From positions 182,919 through 246,918 of the forward strand of contig CAJUSP010000001.1 in assembly GCA_910589165.1 (NCBI GenBank): a stretch of DNA of 64,000 bases. Reading direction: 5' to 3'. Each line of letters starts with the position of its first letter. The first letter of the stretch is position 1. A program made the position numbers and the translations under genes. The notes under the pieces were generated by a model. The model was given only the letters and a program-made list of their open reading frames with translations, searched no databases and had not been told where the DNA came from. Shown piece by piece: positions 23,102 through 36,900 of the stretch. Source of the DNA: an uncultured Adlercreutzia sp. (GTDB lineage: Bacteria; Actinomycetota; Coriobacteriia; Coriobacteriales; Eggerthellaceae).

Positions 23102-24502
23102 ATGAAATTCACCTCGTTTGTTAAGAGCTCTGCTCTGAAGGGTGCCGGCGCTGCCATGCTGACCGTCGCTCTCGGCGCCGGTCTCGTGGGCTGCGGCGGC
23201 AGCGGTGCCGGCGGCGGCGCGGTGGCCGCGACGGTCAACGGCCAGCAGATCATGGAGCAGACCGTCACCGATTACATCGCCGACTTCCGTGCCAACACCT
23301 CGCTTGAGACCGACGAGGCTTGGGGCGAGTGGATGGTCACCAACGGCTACACCCCCGAGACCGTCCGCGAGGAGGTCATCGACTACTACATCAACCAGGA
23401 CCTCTACGATCAGGCCGCCAGCGAGTACAGCGTGACCGTCGAGCAGGCCGACATCGACGCCGCCATGGAGGAGACCAAGGCGATGTTCGAGTCCGACGAG
23501 GCCTTCCAGCAGGCGCTCGAGGCCTCCAACATGACCGAGGAGTCCTACATCGAGGACGTCATCCGTCCGAACCTGCTGCAGACCAAGCTCGCCGAGGCCG
23601 TCTCGGCTGCTGAGGGCGGTGCCGAGGGCGACGACGCCCTGCTGGCTCAGGCCCAGGCCATGGCCGACCAGATGAACGGCGCGAAGCGCTCGAGCCACAT
23701 TCTGCTGCAGGCGGAAGACGGCGAGGACGACGAGGCTCTGGCCGCCCGCGCCCAGGCGCTGCTCGACCAGATTAACGCCGGCGAGATCTCCTTCGAGGAC
23801 GCCGTGGCCCAGAACTCCACCGACACCGGCTCCGCTGCCAACGGCGGCGATGTGGGTTGGGACAAGCTCGCTTCCTTCGTGACCGAGTACCAGGAGGCCG
23901 TGGACGGCCTTGAGAAGGACCAGATGGTGTCCGCCCCGGTGAAGAGCGAGTACGGCTACCACATCATCAAGGTGACCGATGTGTACGAGGTGCCGGCTGA
24001 GGGCATTACCTCGCTCGACCAGGTGCCCACTGAGTTCCAGGAGTACCTGGCCTACATGCAGCAGAGCAACGACTCCCAGAACTTCTCCACCTGGTTCCAG
24101 GAGTATCGCGATGCCGCTACTGTGGAAATCAACCCGATGCCCGAGGGGCTGCCCTACGACATCGACCTGACCCCCTATGAGGAGGCCGCCAGCGCTGCCG
24201 CCGAGGGCGACGTGAACACCGACGCCACCGCCGAGCCGGTGGACGGCACCGAGGCCACCGCTGACGAGCAGGCTGCCGCCGACGCTGCCGCCGCCGATGC
24301 CGCTGCTGACCAGGCTGCCGCCGACGAGGCGGGCGACGCTGCCGCCGACGCCGACGCCGCGGGCGACGACGCTGCCGCCAATGCCGATGCCGATGCTGCC
24401 GCCGCCGACCAGACGGCCGCCGACCAGGCCGCTGCCGACGCTGCCGCCGACCAGGCTGCCGCCGACGAGGGCGCTGCCGACCAGGGTGCTGCCCAGGAGT
24501 AG
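23102..24502 (+). CDS. PrsA-like foldase: lipoprotein with parvulin-type peptidyl-prolyl isomerase domain
   Basis: A 466-residue exported lipoprotein. The signal ends in lipobox LVGC (C31 lipidated). Residues about 40-185 form the SurA/PrsA-like helical chaperone part (VAATVNGQQI, then long amphipathic helices). Residues about 196-292 are the parvulin domain (SSHILLQ, then NGGDVGW, then EYGYHIIKV). The last 105 residues are almost entirely Ala, Asp, Glu and Gln with AADQAAADEA-type repeats, an unusual extension that may reach through the wall. PrsA proteins help secreted proteins fold at the outer membrane face. It is followed by a terminator and then by the giant surface protein gene, which suggests, but does not prove, a dedicated role. 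Confidence 0.87.
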   Translation: MKFTSFVKSSALKGAGAAMLTVALGAGLVGCGGSGAGGGAVAATVNGQQIMEQTVTDYIADFRANTSLETDEAWGEWMVTNGYTPETVREEVIDYYINQDLYDQAASEYSVTVEQADIDAAMEETKAMFESDEAFQQALEASNMTEESYIEDVIRPNLLQTKLAEAVSAAEGGAEGDDALLAQAQAMADQMNGAKRSSHILLQAEDGEDDEALAARAQALLDQINAGEISFEDAVAQNSTDTGSAANGGDVGWDKLASFVTEYQEAVDGLEKDQMVSAPVKSEYGYHIIKVTDVYEVPAEGITSLDQVPTEFQEYLAYMQQSNDSQNFSTWFQEYRDAATVEINPMPEGLPYDIDLTPYEEAASAAAEGDVNTDATAEPVDGTEATADEQAAADAAAADAAADQAAADEAGDAAADADAAGDDAAANADADAAAADQTAADQAAADAAADQAAADEGAADQGAAQE

Positions 24503-24529
24503 CAACGCGCTCATAGTCGCTCGACTGCA

Positions 24530-24559
24530 AAGCCCGCGCCACCGTGCGCGGGCTTTTTT
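24530..24559 (+). terminator. Rho-independent terminator of the foldase gene
   Basis: AAGCCCGCGC (24530-24539) pairs with GCGCGGGCTT (24546-24555), followed by a T-run to 24559. Confidence 0.92.
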
Positions 24560-24944
24560 GTGCTCAAAAGCCCTTCACCATGCGGTCATTGCCCTGTCAA
24601 ATACCTGAGTGAATGGGTAATTACTTCACAGATAGGCGACAATTCAGCCATATCTTGGCGACAAAAGGCGCCTGATAGGCCGCGCAGAAGCCTCTAAGGT
24701 AACGAGAAGGTAACGCCACCGTTTATCTCCCGTTACCTTATAGACAACTGCACGAAAAGTTTTAGAATCGGCCATAAGCGAAATTGTGCGCAAATAGCGG
24801 GTTTGACAAGGGAAAATACAAAGTCGCCTGCTCAACGTTGAGCAGGCGCATCACCAATCGGCCTGCTTCTTGGCGCGGGGAATACGAGAAGAGACACGCG
24901 AAGCGATGACGAGCCACAAACGAACTACACCGAGGGACGACACG
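24560..24944 (+). promoter_or_regulatory. Regulatory region of the giant surface protein gene
   Basis: This 385-base, comparatively AT-rich gap has several symmetric elements. GGCGACAA is directly repeated at 24635-24642 and 24657-24664 (22-bp period). An inverted repeat TAAGGTAACG (24695-24704) faces CGTTACCTTA (24731-24740), with an additional GGTAACG at 24709-24715. TTGACA lies at 24803-24808. A perfect 24-bp palindrome at 24825-24848 occupies the place where a -10 would be expected. I cannot assign a confident promoter. The 35-bp LytTR-type element of the other surface genes is absent. Confidence 0.6.
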
Positions 24945-27900
24945 ATGCAGCAGATGGGTAGCACCAACGAGAGGGAGAAGAGCCTGGGCAGCGCGGAGGG
25001 CGCCGCTGTCGATTCCGGGGCTCATTGGCATACGCGCGTGCGCGCGAACGGCGCGCCGCAGAACAGCTTCACGGCGAAAACCTGGACGAAGGTCCTGTCG
25101 GTTTCGCTGTCGCTGCTGCTGGCGCTTACGATGTTCGATGCCACGGCGCTTACCTCCTACGCCGGCGAGCTGGAAGATACTGCCACGCCCCTGGCCGAGT
25201 CGATCGGCGAGGAGGGCGGCGAGCTGGCCACACCCGAGGCGCCCGATACCTCTTGGGCCGCCGATTTGCAGGACCAGGACCACGAGGCCGCCATCGAGGC
25301 GCTTCTGCCCGACGGCACCACCGATGCCTCTGAGGTGCTGCCCCAGGTGACCGTTGCCTCCGAGGAAGCGGTGGAATCCGACCTTTCCTCGAAGGTGCGC
25401 CCGGCGCTCATCGCCTATGGCACGCCGCTCGGCGCCTCCCAGGGCTTCTACGTGAAGGGTGCCCCGGTGGCGGCGTTCTTCGAGCTGGGCGATGCCGTCA
25501 CGCGTCTTGAGGGTGGCTACCTCGCCGGCTCGAAGCCGGGCGACCGCTTCGTGCTCACCCTGGAAGTGCCCTTCCTGTACCCCGACGCCGATGGCAACGC
25601 GCAGCCGACCTACTCCGAGGAGGAGTGGCGCTACCGCACGGCCCTGGCCGCGGTGGCCGATGCCGTGACGGCGGGGGAGGAAGGCGCTGCGGCCGACATC
25701 TCCGAGGCTCTCGTTCAGGCATCCGACCGGGCGGCAACCGATGACCCATCCGGCGCCATGCGCGCCGCGGTATACGCCGACGGGGTGCCGCAGGGTTGGT
25801 CGGTGTGGCAGGAGCACGGCGGAGCCTACCTTCCCGTTACCGACGATATGATGGCCGAAGGCGTCTCCGGGCGCCTCGTTCTGCGTTATGACGCCAACGA
25901 CGGCAAGCTGGATGCCGCAGCTGCCCTGCCCGAGCTGTCGCTGGGTCTTGTCGGCGGAGTACCCGAGGGTACTCCCGTATCCGTCTACTACGGATACGAA
26001 TACCACTCCTTCACGCCCGCCGCGGCTGAGGGCGATAAGCCCCAGACGCTCTACGGCGATGTGAAGCGCGGTGCCGCCGGCTCCTACACCCTGGCCAACG
26101 ACCGCAACGACTCTACCGCCACCATGACGGCCACGGCGCTGCCGGCCGCCATGCCGCGCACCGCCGACGGCACGGGCAAGAGCTACCTGGCCCACACCGT
26201 CACCTACGAGGTGCCCGAGAACGCCCCAGCCGCAACGGCGGTGGCCCTGGGCGCCTTCTACCCGGCCACGGCCGCCGGCACCCGCGCCCTTACCCTAGAC
26301 ACCCTCATGGCCTACCGGGCCGACGACGACGGCAACCCGGTGGAGAATACCGCCAACGGTGCGGTGGACACGAGCGATGAGGCGCGCGAGCAGAGCACTT
26401 TCGTGGGCGTGCCCGGCAAGGGCGGCGTCATCGTGCTTGACGTGACCGGTCTCACCGAGGAAGAGATCGCCTCCTTGAACCCCTTGAAGGCATCGACCCT
26501 CGAGGCCCTGGGCCTGACGCCGTTGCCCTACGGGGTGGCCGCCGACGGGCGCCTGTCTTTGGCCCGCACCGGTGCGGCCGGCGCCATCGAGCCCGGTTCC
26601 TCCCGCACGCTCTATATTGCGGCTCCCTACGGCGAGAGCGACCTGGCCTTCGAGCCGGGCACCGATACCTCGGCTTCCGTTCAGGCCGTTTTCGACGCGC
26701 AGATTTCCACGGTGGCCTCGGGCGACAACGTGGTGTATGCCCAGTGCCTCACCGACGAGACGGCGTTTGCCGTAGCCGAGATGGGCGACGCCTTCCGCAC
26801 CGACGAGGAGGCCGAGGCGGCTAGAAGCGAGGCGCCGGCCCTGCCCGGCGTGGGCACCCCCGACGGCGCGCTAACGCCGGAAGGCCCCGCGACCGAAGAG
26901 CCGGCCGAAGCGCCGGAGCCGGCCGATACGCCCCAAGGCGCCGACGAGCCCACGGCCGAGCCCGAACTGGCCGACGAGGCCGCCGAGGCCCCGGCCGAAA
27001 ACTACCTGACCCACCCCGAGCAGGCCCCGCTTCAGCTGTACACCGCCGAAACCGGCGCGGCACTGTTCGCCTCGCGCTTGGCCAACTCGTTTATGGCCGC
27101 GCCGTTTGCCAACGAGAAGGTTGAAAAGCTCGCCGACACGCTGCTGGACCCGAACCTGCACATCGGCAACGGCACGCCGGTGGACGGCGCCACCAACACG
27201 GTGATGATCAAGACGAGCGAGCAGGTGTACATGTCCCTGCAGCCCAATCCCACCTACTCCAAGGGCTATCTGGGCAAAAGCGACATCTTCGAGCTGGAGG
27301 ACCGCCGCGACGCGGCCGTCATCTTCCGCCTCGATATTCCCTACCTCTACTTCAACAACAAGGGCTCGGTGGAAACCCTCGACGCCACGGAATGGGAGAA
27401 GAAGAACACCGAGACCCAGGCGGCCGACTTGAAGTTCCCCAACGACCATCAGCGCCTGGCCTACTTCCCCGACACCGACGCCATCAACCGCTACGACTTC
27501 TCGCAGGACGGCAAGAACTGGTACACCGTCGAGGAGATGACCGACGAGGAAACCGGCTTCATCCCCAAGGGCCTCTCGGGCACCTGGTACGTGCGCTACA
27601 AGGGCACCGGCGACAAGCTCTACCAGCTGCACCCCGGCGCCCTCACGCTGACGGGCCAGGTGCGCTTCGTGGGCACGGTGCCCGACAACACCGGCGCCTC
27701 GGTGCTGCTCGGCTACCAGTACCAAACCTTCACCAACGACGACGGCACCGAGAAGGTGGGCTACCAGGAAACCGTCGTAGAGCCGGGCCGCAAGCGCGCC
27801 GACGGCGCCCAGAACGTCCTGCGCGCCACGTTCATCCAGACGAACCTGAAGTGGGAGATCGTCAACAAGCCCCTGAACACGCCGGTGCTGTGGGACCACT

Positions 27901-30900
27901 ACAACTACGCCGTGTACAAGGTCGACGTGGAGAACGTCTCCGACACGCGCGACTCGGAAATCGACTTTATCAACTACGTGCTCATGTTCGACGCCTCCTC
28001 CGGATCTACCCCCGGCATCCGCGCCGACGACCTGCTCACGTGGAAGAGCACCGACGGGGGCAAGAGCTTCCATAAGAACGACAACCTCGTCTACGAGGAC
28101 ACCGGCGCCACCTACATCGGCAAGCCCAAAGAAGGCGGCGCCCTCATCTACGACGTGTCGAAGCTGACCGACGAGGAGATCGCCCAGATCGACCTCGTGG
28201 ACTTCTCGAACGTGGGCGACTTCAACCTGACCGAGATGTCCTACGCCACCGGCGGCAAGGCGGGCCAGATCACCGTGGACATCCACGAGAGCGCCATGCC
28301 CTACGGCAAGCACCTGTTCTCCCACACCGAGAAGGCCAACCTTTCGGTGAGCCCCGACTTCACGCCATCCGAGGAGGAATCGAGCCATCACACGCTGCTT
28401 GTGGCCATGCCCTACACCACCAACTACGGGTCGGGCGCGGGCGGCTACGCCAAAGCCAAGCTGCGCACCCTGGCCACGGTGAACTTCGGCAACCGCGGCT
28501 ACGACAAAGACGGCAACTCCAACGACTACCAGTGGATGAAGGAGCACACCTGCCAATCGAGCTTCTCGGCCCCCAAGCACGGCGTGACGCTGGCGAAGTG
28601 GGCCATCTCTCCCACCAACGGCAGCAAGGCCACCCGCCAGGACGCGCCTTTGGGCGAGATGGTCACCTACACCATCGACGGCATGGCGAACAAGGGCAAC
28701 ACGCCGCTGTTCGGCATCGACGATAAGACCAGCTACGGGCCTGAGCTCTCCGACGCCCTGCCGGACGGTTTCCAGCTGTCCGGCATCACCGTGCGCGTGA
28801 ACGCGAGCAACCAGTCGGCTTTGGTGGGCGAGGGCGACGAGGCCCGCCGCCACCCGGCGCTTTCCGACTGGTACGATACGGCCTCGGGTAACGCCGTGCT
28901 GCAGTTCCAGGTGAAGGATGCGAGCGGGAACGTCTCGTGGAAGAACCTGACCACGGGCCTTACGGAAATCGAGCGGGCCGCCGACGACTCCTACGCGGTG
29001 TACCGCCTTGGCGAGGTGGACACTGTGGAGGGCGGCATTGCCGAGATGCTCGAGGCGGCCGGCGTGGCCGCGGTGCCCGGCAAGAAGTACGCTGCGGGCA
29101 AAAAGCCCGCCCTCGAGTTCACCGGTGTGTTCCGCCTGCTGTTCAACCACGCGCTGCCGGCCGACACCGTCATCGCCAGCTCGGTGGACGTGACGGGCCT
29201 GATGATGGAGCGCTCGTCGAACGGCGCCAACAACTGGTATGACAACAAGGCCGACATCACCTACGGCAAGCGCCTGTGGTCGGTCAGCCCCGATGGCTAC
29301 ACCCAGCCCAAGGTGGTCACTCCCGCCGCAACGGCCACTTTCAAGCCCGTGGATCCCGCGCCGATTGAGGTAGCCCGGGTGTTCTCGATGTACGACGGCT
29401 CGGGTACCACGGATGTGAACATGACCACCGAGGCCAAGCGCCGCAACGCGCTCGTGAACAACGCTAATGCCGGCTACCGCTTCTACTTCGGCAACACCTC
29501 GGCCTCGCGCATGGCGCCGGCCATCATCGAGGTGGGCCCCATTCCCGACGGCCGCAATCCCATCAAAGACGCCGCCGGCAACGTGACGCTGCCCTCGCAG
29601 AAGACGCCGCAGTTCGTGGCGAACCAGATCAAGCTGGGCGCCGGCTTCTTTGGCGACGACCCGACCGCCGTAGTGGACGGGGCCATCACCCTCACCTATT
29701 ACAGCACCACGGCCGCCGGCGACATTCTGCCGCAGATCATGACCGTGCCGCTGTCGAAGTTCACCGCCGAAAAGCGGGACGAGAAGCTCACGGGCAACTA
29801 CTACTACGACCTGCCTGCCTCGGTGGGCTACCTGACCAAGGTATCCATCCCCTTGAAGTCCTTCAAAAAGGGCGTGACCGTCGATCAGGCCAAGGCTATG
29901 GTGGAAATCCTCGGTACCCCCGTGGCCGTGGGCGACATCACCGTGGGGGCAACCTTCCGCACCGACTATCTGAATCCGGCCTCGAACGTGCCCGCCACGC
30001 CCGACGAGGCGACGCTCCACTCCATGTACGTGCCCATCAAGCCCACGGTGGAGGCCTCCACCGGCTGGGTTGACGCGTCCGGCGCGGCGAAGAGCGGGGC
30101 GGTGCCCTACCGCTGGGGCGATTTGGAGAACGAGACGGCGTACTTCCGCTACGACCTGACCAACGACTCCAACTACGCCATCAGCAATTTCGACATGGAC
30201 CTGCTGGTAAACGGCACCACCAAGCAAAGCGACGGCACCCGCGATGTGTGGCGGGGCTTCCTCGTGCGCTCGGTGGTCATTCCCGGGTTCGCCTACGGCC
30301 CCACGACGGTCTACGACGAGAACGGCAACCCCAAGCGCGACGAGGACGGCAATATCGTCACCGAGACGCGCTGGCACTACACGCACGGCTCGGTGGCCTC
30401 GGTGGACGTGTTCGACGTGAACAACGGCACCGCCTCTATCATGGAGGCCGAGGACGCCATCGCCCCGAACAAGAGCTACGCCATCGAGGACACCATCCGC
30501 ACCCTGCCGGCCGCCGGCGGCGCGGTGGATATGGGCGACGGCTCGGTGCTGACCCTGGCCGCGAACGGCACGCTCACCTTGAAGGTGGCCACCGACGGCA
30601 TTGTGAACGGTGCAGTGTCGGCGGGGGCGGCCGAGAAGGCGCCGGTGAAGATGGTGCGCGTGCGCTACGGCAAGGTGAACGATCACACGCCCAAGGGCGC
30701 GAGCCCGCAGGTGTACCTCTACGGCCGCGCCGATACCCACACGAGCGTGACCACCAACGTGCAGGGCTTCGCCACCACCTCGTCCTACGGCCCCGATATG
30801 CAGCTGCCCCGCGGCATCCGCAAAGAGGGCAACTCCCGCAACTACATGGCCCACAGCGCCACCATGACCTTTGGCACCTTCGACTCGTCCATCGCCTGGT

Positions 30901-33900
30901 CGGTGACGAAGGCCAAGGGGGTGCGCCCCTCGCCCGATAAGGAGCTCACGGGCCAGAACGTCGAGGTGGCCAACTACTCCGACGGCAATGCCTACCACTT
31001 CACCCTGAAGAACAGCGGCCTCAACCGCGCCGACGATGCCACGGTTACCGTGAGCATCGACGACCTCAGCCCGTACCTGAAAGACCCGGTGAACGACGTG
31101 CAGGGTTTCAAGACCCGCACGGTCGCCTTCAACGAGGGGCTCTTCAACTTCGGCTCCACCGTGCGCGCGAACAACGACCCGGCCACGCTGGGAAGCGCGC
31201 TTAAGGGCGCCACGTTCTACTTCCGCCAAGTGAACGACGATGCGAGCATTACGGCGAAGGGGGAGGCGGTCACGCTTTCCCTGGACGAGCTGAAGGCGGC
31301 CGCGGCCTCGGCGGATGCGGACGGCACCTTCACCCTCGATATGACCACGGGCAAGTTCGCCGGCGTGGCGTCGCTGTACCTGGAGGCCATCGAGCTTGCC
31401 TACAGCGAGATCGACCCCTACTTCTCGGCCGCCAAGGATGTGAAGGTAACCCTGACGGGCCAGGTGAACCACTGGTATAACAACAAGGTGACCGAGGGCA
31501 CGCTGAACAACGCCCCCATCGAGTACTCGAAGGTGCGCGCCACCCTGGGCATCAAGCAGACGGCGCCGCTGGACAATCCGAACAACGCCAAAAGCGCCCA
31601 GGCCTTCTTCAAGGTGTACTTCCCGGCTTTGGCCGTGCACAGCTATGGCCAGTACGGGCCGGTGTGGAACGAGAGCCAGAACACGGCGACCTTCAGCCAC
31701 GGAAGCTGCTCGGATGGCAGCTACACCCTGGTGGCGGTGCCCTACGACCGCGACTTCAAGATGTGGGTGAACCTGTACAACGAGCGCAACGTGTCCACCT
31801 TGGACGATCTGGACATCACCATCAAGACGCCCATGGCCTTCGACCGTTCGCTGGACCTCGCCGGCAACGCCACGGCCGACTGGGCGGGCTTCCACACCAC
31901 CAAGGCCACAGTGAACGCCGAGCTGTTCGAGGTGTTCAAGCATGGCACCGTGGGCACCATCACGTTCACGGGCAAGCCCGAGGGCGCCAACAGCGAGAAG
32001 GCCCCCGATGTGGTGTGGACCATCCAGCCCGATGCGGCCTACCGCGCCTCGGCCCGCACGCCCATTCCGGCGGCCGCGGCCCTGCCCGCGTACTTCGAAG
32101 ATGCCGAGGGCGGCCGCTACGAGTTCAACGCCGAGGGCGATCTGGTCATCGACGAGGAGACCCTGCGCGAGCACGGCATTATGAACCTCACCGAGGTGAA
32201 GCTGACCCGTTGGCAGGATATGGACGTCGATAACTCCTCGAATCGCAACGAGCAGTCCATCGTCTTCGAGGGCTTCTCCGACCAGAACTTCGACACCTAC
32301 AAGAACCTGACGGCGAAGACCGAGAACTACCTGCTGAAACTGCGCGGCGAGAACATGATTCCCGGCATGCTGGGCACGCCGGTCACCCGCAACGACCTCT
32401 CGCAGATTTATATGTCGAAGATGTACTTCGACACGCTGAACCGGTCGGCTCTGTACGACTCGAACGCCAACGGCACCACGAGCGCGCCCACGAACGGCCG
32501 CCGTTTCTCGCAGTACGCCCTGGGCTCGTGGGACACCTGCCACAGCCGTCACAACTCCAGCTACGCGTCGGATGCGGAATACAACTACGCGCTCGATGTG
32601 GGCTACAAGTCGCAGGTGTCGCTTTTGGCCGACTTCCGCCAGGTGAACAGCAACTACAACCAAGCAGCCCCCGAGCGCGTGTGCCACACCGAGCAGGGGC
32701 CCTGGTCGTCCTACAACTTCGCGGGCCGCAACCTCACCTATGTGAGCCCGCGCACCTACAACACCGGCATGGTCCTGCACATGACCCAGACCATGGACAA
32801 CAAGTACTTCGACTCCTACTACCTGAAGATTCGCCGCAAATCGGCTCAGTACTTCGACAAGATTACCGTCACCTATTCCGACGGCAAGACGATGGAGGTG
32901 ACTGGCGACGAGATTAAGGCGCTTCTGGCCGGCACCGATGCCGATGCCGTGCAGAAGGACAAGGACGGCGCGCAGTACTTCCGATTGAACCTGCTGGCGC
33001 GCGATGAGGCCGGCGAGCCGCTGAAGAGCTTCGGCTCAGGCCAGAGCACCGCCGACTCCTACCGCCATCCCTTCGACGACTACGAGAACGTGGTGCCCAC
33101 CAAGCCGGGCAACCCGCTGTTCACCGTGACGAAGATCGATTATGTCATCCGCATCAACCAGCAGCAGTTCGTCAAGGGCGACAACCGCTACATTTCGGGT
33201 GAGGGCAACTGGACCGATTCCAGCACGGCCGGTGCGGCGCTGAACGTGCCCGACTACGGCACCTGGTTCGGCATGACCAACGACGACCGCGCTGATATCA
33301 CCGACCACATGGCCATCGAGGTAAACGGCCGCATGTACACCGAGACGCCCACCTCGGGCATGAACATGTACGTGGACACGGCGCTGGAGGTGGGCGGTAC
33401 CGCCTCGGGCAACAACCGCCCGGGCCATGTGGCCCTGGTGCGGTCCGACACCAAGGACAAGCGCGCCAACAACAACGCCTCGAACACGGCGCTCGACAAC
33501 GACAAGGGGCGCTTCGCCTCGGGCTGGTCGTTCCAAGACTACCACCGCACCGGCGACTACTGGCACCACTACGACGGCGTGGCCTACATGCGCCACCTGC
33601 GTAGCCGCACCAACGTGGTGGCCCGCGTCGACGGCAACTACGTCATGCAGGGTATCAATTGGGGAGGCACCGACTACACGGGCCTCTACGACGCTGATGA
33701 CTACCGGCGCGGTACGACCCACGCCCTGTTCGGTGGCGACGTGAACTTCGCCACCTCGTTCTACCGGCATACGGTATACCGCGGCTACTATAGCGGCGAC
33801 CAGAGCTATTCCAGCACCTGGGGCGCCGACACCTACTGGCCCAACGACTGGGGCTGGAACTACACCGCCGCCAACGACAAGGTGACGGTGTCCGACACGC

Positions 33901-36900
33901 TGCCCTGGTGCCAGCCCGACGAGGACCTGGCCTACTATGGCTTCCTCTCCACGGGCCTGCACGTGCAAAACGGCGTGCTTTCGCACCTGCGCAGCTACGA
34001 TCGGGCCACCATCACCTTCACCACGCGCCAGTGGAAGGCCACCGAGGACAAGAACGCCGACGGGTTCGCCATCTTCGAGGAGAAGGCTGAAGAAAGCCGC
34101 ACCTTCCAGCTGCGCGCCGACGGCCTGTACCTGAAGAACGGCGAGGCCTGGGACAAGATGTCCGACGAGGGCCTGGAGTTCCTCACTCGCACGGGCACGG
34201 CCGGCTCGGGTGGCTACATTCAGTTCCAGCGCCCCGACGAGGAGTCGCACAAGAGCCTGGAGGCCTACAAGAGCGCCAACGGCGGCCGCATGGTGGTCAT
34301 TCCGCTGAACGCCAACGAGTTCATCGGCTCCTACACCATGGACCTCGGCCCCTACAATGGCAACGGCGACATCACCGCCGAGCACACCGGCGTGCGCGTA
34401 GACCGCGACGGCGACTGCAACGTGGTGGACATCCAGGTGCTCGGGCGCCCCTACATTTACAAAGGGCAGAAGCACCCGGCCTTCAAGAGCGCCACGGCCC
34501 ATACGGGCTGCGCCGATGTGGCCGATGCGCGCAATCACATGAGCACTCGGGCCTACCACTTTGGGAACCTTCTGAAGGCCGTGAACGACTACGCAGCTAC
34601 CGACACCGCGAACCTGTACAACGGCGCGGCTGCCGCCGGCGTGCATCAGGGCGCCAACGACTGGCGCGGCTCGTCGGGCGCTTCGGTCACCCACCGCAAC
34701 AACGACACGGCCTGGTTCCTCGGCTACCTCATTCCCTTCGAGTACTACTCGTACCTGAGCGTGAACCAGACCGGCGCCAACTACGACGCCAAGAACCACC
34801 CCGATGTGGTCGACTACCAGGCGGACAACCTCACGCCTACCATCGTGCGCTACGAGGCGCGCTTCCGCAACAACAACGACAAGAACGAAGGGGTCGACGA
34901 CGAGAACCGCGCCGCCCACATCAGTCAGGTACGCCTGCGCGCCAGCTGGAACCCGGCGTTCACCCAGTCGGCCACGGGCACGGCCGACGCGCTGCGCCTG
35001 CAGAAGATCTACGTGCCGAAGCAGTTCGTCACCGTGGGCGGCCACGACCGCGATAGCGCCTGGTTCGAGGCGCGGGACTTCCAGTTCGCGGTGCGCAACG
35101 TCACCACGGGCACCACGGCTACGGTGAAGCTGTCCTGGGACGACATGGTGCGCCTCGGCGTGCTGTCCGGAACGGTGTCCGGCACGGGCACCGGCGCCAC
35201 TTTCGCCGGCGACTGGAACGCGAGTACGGTGTACCCCGACTGCTACGTGATCGACGTAGAGAAGTACCTGCGCCTGACCGAGCTGAAGGCGGCCAACGCC
35301 GACAAGTCGGCCGACGAGCTGTTCGCGCTTCTGGGCCTGAACCTGGCCGGCTACCAGCTGGCTGCCGGCGAGACCGAGGCCGATGCCCGCGCCGCAGTGG
35401 TGGGCCTCGTGCAGGCGGGCATCGTGGGCCACTACACGGCTCTGTCCCGCACCAACACCTTGGGCGGTGCCTTCGCCGACGATGCCACGGTGAACCTCAC
35501 CTACGCGGCCCCCTACGTGACGAGCGCCCAGTTCCTGTTCGTCTCGCCCGAGGCCAACCGCGAGAAGCCCGAGACCATGCTCGACTCGGGCCAGTGGCTC
35601 GGCGCCAACCGCACGAAAAACAACACCGATACGCAGCACAACTTCGCCTTCGCCTACGACGGCGTGTACGCCGACCGCGAGGTGACCGATTTCCGCACCG
35701 CCACCGCCACGGGCAACGACGTGGACGCCGGCAACTGGAATTACTGGTCGACCCCCACCTTCGACAAGCAGGGCAATAACTTCGGCGGCATGCGCATGTA
35801 CGACGGGCTCACCGTCACCGACGTGCTCACCCGCGACCCTAACAAGAACACCCTCGTGCGCCACGAGGACAACAGCCGCGGCTACGACGTGTCCCACCGC
35901 CTGGGCGCCCTTGTCACCGATATGCGGCGCGGCAAGAAGGTGGAGCTGAACGGCCAGGATCGAACGGTGTTCGCCTACGACGCCGACAGCGCCTCCACCA
36001 CGTCGCCCTGGAGCTACAGCCCCGAGGGCACTACCGGCACCACCGCCAGCGACATTCCCAACGGCGACGTGTATGCCGGCGACTATGTGGAGTACCACCT
36101 GTACGTGGGCTCGGGGCTAAAGAAGGCCGACGGCACCGTCGAGAAGGTGAGCACCGACCTTACTTGCGCAGGCAGCGACAACGGCACGCCCTTCTCGCTG
36201 GATCCGCTGCCGCTGGAGCACGTGGACGCCCGCTTCGAGGTGGCGCGCGGCCAGCGCATTGTGGGCTGGGAAGTGGAGAAGTACTACGACGGCACCCAGA
36301 AGAAGTGGGTGGAGGCCAACACGGCTGCCCAGGGAAGCGGCAGCGTGCTGCCGGTGACGGCCTCGCTGGCCAATGCCGACGGCACCGTCATGCGGCCCGT
36401 CGACCCGCAGGTGGATCTCTCGCAGCTGGCGGGGGCCGAGCAGTACGACGACAACCGCAACCTCGTGTTCTCCATCGGCGACGCCTATGCCGCCGCCAAG
36501 GACAACGGGGCGGCCGCAAGCCAAATTGACCCGGGCCGCGGCGTGTGGATTCGCGTCATCACCCAGATGACCGACGAGCTGGAAACCGACGAGGACTACA
36601 ACGACACCGCCAACCAGACCAACCGCAGCGACAACCCCAGCTACCAGGGCCGCGCGCTGACGGCGAACTTCTACGCCACGGCAGCCCCCCTGCACGGCTT
36701 CAGCCAGTACCGCGTGTACAACCAGAACGGCTCGGGCGGCGGCAACAACAAGGCCGCGGCGAACTTTGCGAGCGACGGAAGCGAGCTGGGCACCATCACC
36801 GGCGCCCATCGCACCGGCGAGGGCACGGCCGACAACTGCGTGGCCAACCCGGCCACGCGCCTGTGGTACAGCTTCCTGGCCGACCATGACGTGCGCTTCA

